Origin: Pontibacter actiniarum
GTDB lineage: Bacteria; Bacteroidota; Bacteroidia; Cytophagales; Hymenobacteraceae
Reading direction: 5' to 3'
Length of the DNA stretch: 64,000 nt
Assembly: GCF_003585765.1 (NCBI RefSeq)
Contig: NZ_CP021236.1
Location: forward strand, 62,001-126,000
Part shown: positions 62,457-64,000 of the stretch, piece by piece
How the letters are laid out: each line of letters opens with the position of its first letter
Numbering within the stretch: the stretch's first letter is position 1
Translations under genes and position numbers: made by a program
Notes under the pieces: model-generated
The model's input: only the letters and a program-made list of their open reading frames with translations
Told to the model about the DNA's origin: nothing
Database searches by the model: none

Positions 62457-62855
62457 ATGAAAAGAATACTTCTCTTTAGCCTCGCCTCTCTTCTGCTGAT
62501 CGGCTTAACGGCGGGATGTCAGCGGGAAAGCGAATCTGAGAGTCTTTACCAGGCTAACTGCATGAGCTGCCATGGAGTGAATGGAGAAGGGCTGAAGCGT
62601 TTAGTCCCCCCATTGGCTGGTTCCGATTTCATACAGGAATATCCTGACAAGCTGGCCTGCATCATCAGACACGGGTTGGAGGGCAAGGTCGTAGTCAACG
62701 GAGTCATGTATCACCACCCCATGCCAGGCAATAAAAAGCTGTCTGAGGTGGACATTGCCAATATCATCAATTACATCAACAAAAGCTGGTACAAGGGAAA
62801 GTCCTTTGTTACCCCAAAGGAAGTAGAAAGACAACTTCAGGCATGCAATAACTAA
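62457..62855 (+). CDS. Lipoprotein cytochrome c
   Basis: 132 residues with a lipobox (TAGC, C21), one haem motif C35-MS-C38-H39 and a likely axial M89 in HHPMPGN. The overall length and pattern are class I cytochrome c of the anchored type. It follows SCO by 23 bp, suggesting a joint electron-transfer or copper redox role. Confidence 0.85.
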   Translation: MKRILLFSLASLLLIGLTAGCQRESESESLYQANCMSCHGVNGEGLKRLVPPLAGSDFIQEYPDKLACIIRHGLEGKVVVNGVMYHHPMPGNKKLSEVDIANIINYINKSWYKGKSFVTPKEVERQLQACNN

Positions 62856-62868
62856 ACATCACTAGTCG

Positions 62869-63432
62869 ATGAAAGGAACTACTTTTCAAATAAAAAACAT
62901 GGTGTGTCCCCGCTGCATCACGGTGATCAGCAGTGAGCTGGATGCGCTGGGTGTGCAGTATGAGATAGACAGGCTGGGGGAAATCACCCTTTTTGATCCT
63001 GATCAGGTGGACATGGCCGCCGTGAAGCAGGTGCTGGCAAAACATGACTTTGAGCTGATCCAGGATAAGGACGAGCAGCTTGTGGAGCAGGTGAAGCTGG
63101 CCGTGCTGGACCTCGTGCAGGGAAATGTTGTGACTAATCTCCGCAATTCGGACTACATCGCAGAACGTGTCGGCCAGTCCTACAGTGCCTTAAGCAAGAC
63201 CTTCTCCAGGCGGGAAAATGTAACAATTGAAAAGTACATCATCCTGCAAAAAATAGAGAAGGTGAAGGAGCTGCTGGAGTACGGGGAGCTGAACCTGAGC
63301 GAGATAGCCCGCAAGCTCGGCTACAGCAGCGTGCACCACCTGTCCAACCAGTTCAAGTCCGTGACCGGACTGACGGTGAACCAGTACAAGGAGTCCGAAG
63401 ACAGGGAGAGAAGCTCGTTGGGGAAAGCATGA
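62869..63432 (+). CDS. AraC-family regulator with N-terminal HMA-like CPRC domain
   Basis: 187 residues. Residues 1-72 form an HMA-like fold with C13-PR-C16 (KNMVCPRCITVI), and residues about 85-182 an AraC-type double HTH (ERVGQSYSALSKTFSRRENVTIEKYI and LSEIARKLGYSSVHHLSNQFKSVTG). The direct fusion suggests a cytosolic Cu(I) sensor that activates the island. It lies 13 bp after cytochrome c. The family appears in Bacteroidetes metal islands, but the sensing mechanism seems not to be defined. Confidence 0.82.
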   Translation: MKGTTFQIKNMVCPRCITVISSELDALGVQYEIDRLGEITLFDPDQVDMAAVKQVLAKHDFELIQDKDEQLVEQVKLAVLDLVQGNVVTNLRNSDYIAERVGQSYSALSKTFSRRENVTIEKYIILQKIEKVKELLEYGELNLSEIARKLGYSSVHHLSNQFKSVTGLTVNQYKESEDRERSSLGKA

Positions 63433-63550
63433 GGCGAAATCTTGTACATTTCATCCGGAATCCTGTACAACGAGAAGCTCTTTTTTTGGGTTTACTATAC
63501 TAAGGATGCCAAGGTAGGCGTCCAGATAACCAACCTTAAAAAAACAGATT

Positions 63551-63895
63551 ATGAAGACTAAAATGAAAATGTTGCTTGCCGTACTTTCCGTGGCCCTGCT
63601 GATGGTGTTCTCGTTCAACGTGTTCTCGCAAGGGAACAAACCGGTGCAGGACGATAAAAGCAAGAAGTCGGGCTGCATGGCCATGATGCAGGATGAGGCC
63701 CAGATGAAAGACTGTATGGCCATGATGGGTAAAGACATGGAAAAATGCATGGCTATGATGGAAGGCAAAGAGATGAAAGAGATGTGCGCCAATATGATGG
63801 CCTCCATGAAGAAAGGCTCTTCCATGTGCAACATGAGCGGCATGATGGGAGAAGAACACAAGAAAGCAACAGAGCAGGATATTAAGAAGCTCTAA
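63551..63895 (+). CDS. Met/Cys-rich periplasmic protein
   Basis: 114 residues with a signal peptide (cleavage near FSQ, about 27). The mature part repeats a CMAMM motif three times (GCMAMMQ, DCMAMMG, KCMAMME) at roughly 13-16-residue spacing, then EMCANMM and SSMCNMSGMMG; about 20 methionines and 5 cysteines follow the leader. It is a plausible Cu(I)/Ag(I) sponge. It follows the AraC gene with its own leader of about 120 bp. Confidence 0.75.
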   Translation: MKTKMKMLLAVLSVALLMVFSFNVFSQGNKPVQDDKSKKSGCMAMMQDEAQMKDCMAMMGKDMEKCMAMMEGKEMKEMCANMMASMKKGSSMCNMSGMMGEEHKKATEQDIKKL

Positions 63896-64000
63896 TGAGG
63901 TGTGGCAGGCTACTGCCGGGGCAGGCAGATGCCTTCAGCTAGAATGGCATTTGAAAGGAAATAAAACAGAGGGGGCGCTGGTTTCAGTTGTTTGTCTGGC

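Overview
The window looks like accessory DNA from a member of the Bacteroidota, most likely Cytophagales near Hymenobacteraceae (Pontibacter/Hymenobacter-like). The evidence is a Bacteroidetes-type tra operon (TraJ/K/M/N/O), several gene families typical of that phylum (DUF6660, HYC_CC_PP, CzcA fused to an outer-membrane-factor domain, DUF4099, PII-NG-like), mostly absent Shine-Dalgarno sequences, and a good TTG-N20-TAnnTTTG promoter at 52626..52656. Placement below phylum is inference. Conjugation genes, a DUF4099/Toprim pair and umuDC suggest a conjugative plasmid or an integrated conjugative element. The window shows no replication initiator, integrase, relaxase or complete IS, so which of the two it is cannot be decided here.

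Layout. (1) 1..8019: the 3' part of a type IV secretion operon, from a TraI/VirB5-like protein through TraJ, TraK, TraM, TraN and TraO to the VirD4-like coupling ATPase and a small XRE regulator. (2) 8861..23480: a divalent-metal efflux island with a CzcA-OMF fusion, CzcB-like adaptor, PII-like protein, Fur-family regulator, a CPC-type and an SPC-type P1B ATPase, an interrupted methyltransferase between the ATPases, and a bestrophin. (3) 23816..41000: a mixed region with a histidine phosphatase, L,D-transpeptidase, dihydrolipoamide dehydrogenase, ZIP-like and CDF transporters, two SpoIIAA/STAS-like paralogues, a sugar-oxidation set (6-phosphogluconate dehydrogenase with a frameshift, GH15 hydrolase, glucose dehydrogenase, ribulose-phosphate epimerase), and a calcium-type exchanger with an EF-hand tail beside a free EF-hand lipoprotein. 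(4) 41220..46777: an AT-rich block, DUF4099 and Toprim genes, small unknowns and umuDC. (5) 46943..51547: an AT-rich sigma-like/ImmA cassette on the minus strand, divergent from a three-gene ubiquitin-like conjugation operon (Ubl-E2 fusion, JAB-E1 fusion, DUF6527). (6) 51726..63895: a copper/silver island with CusA, TolC-like and CusB genes, DUF3347, HMA, SCO and cytochrome c proteins, an AraC regulator carrying an HMA-like domain, and Met/Cys-rich periplasmic proteins.

How it works together. The metal islands pair inner-membrane export (P1B ATPases, CDF) with trans-envelope RND efflux and periplasmic metal buffering. The sugar genes could take glucose released from glycans to gluconate and, after phosphorylation by a kinase encoded elsewhere, to ribulose-5-phosphate and xylulose-5-phosphate. 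The most unusual module is the ubiquitin-like operon and its divergent sigma-like/ImmA partner at 46.9-51.5 kb. It has the hallmarks of a regulated protein-modification, possibly defence, system carried on a mobile element. Two genes have single-base lesions (19652 and the G-run at 31816..31821); both need confirmation from reads.
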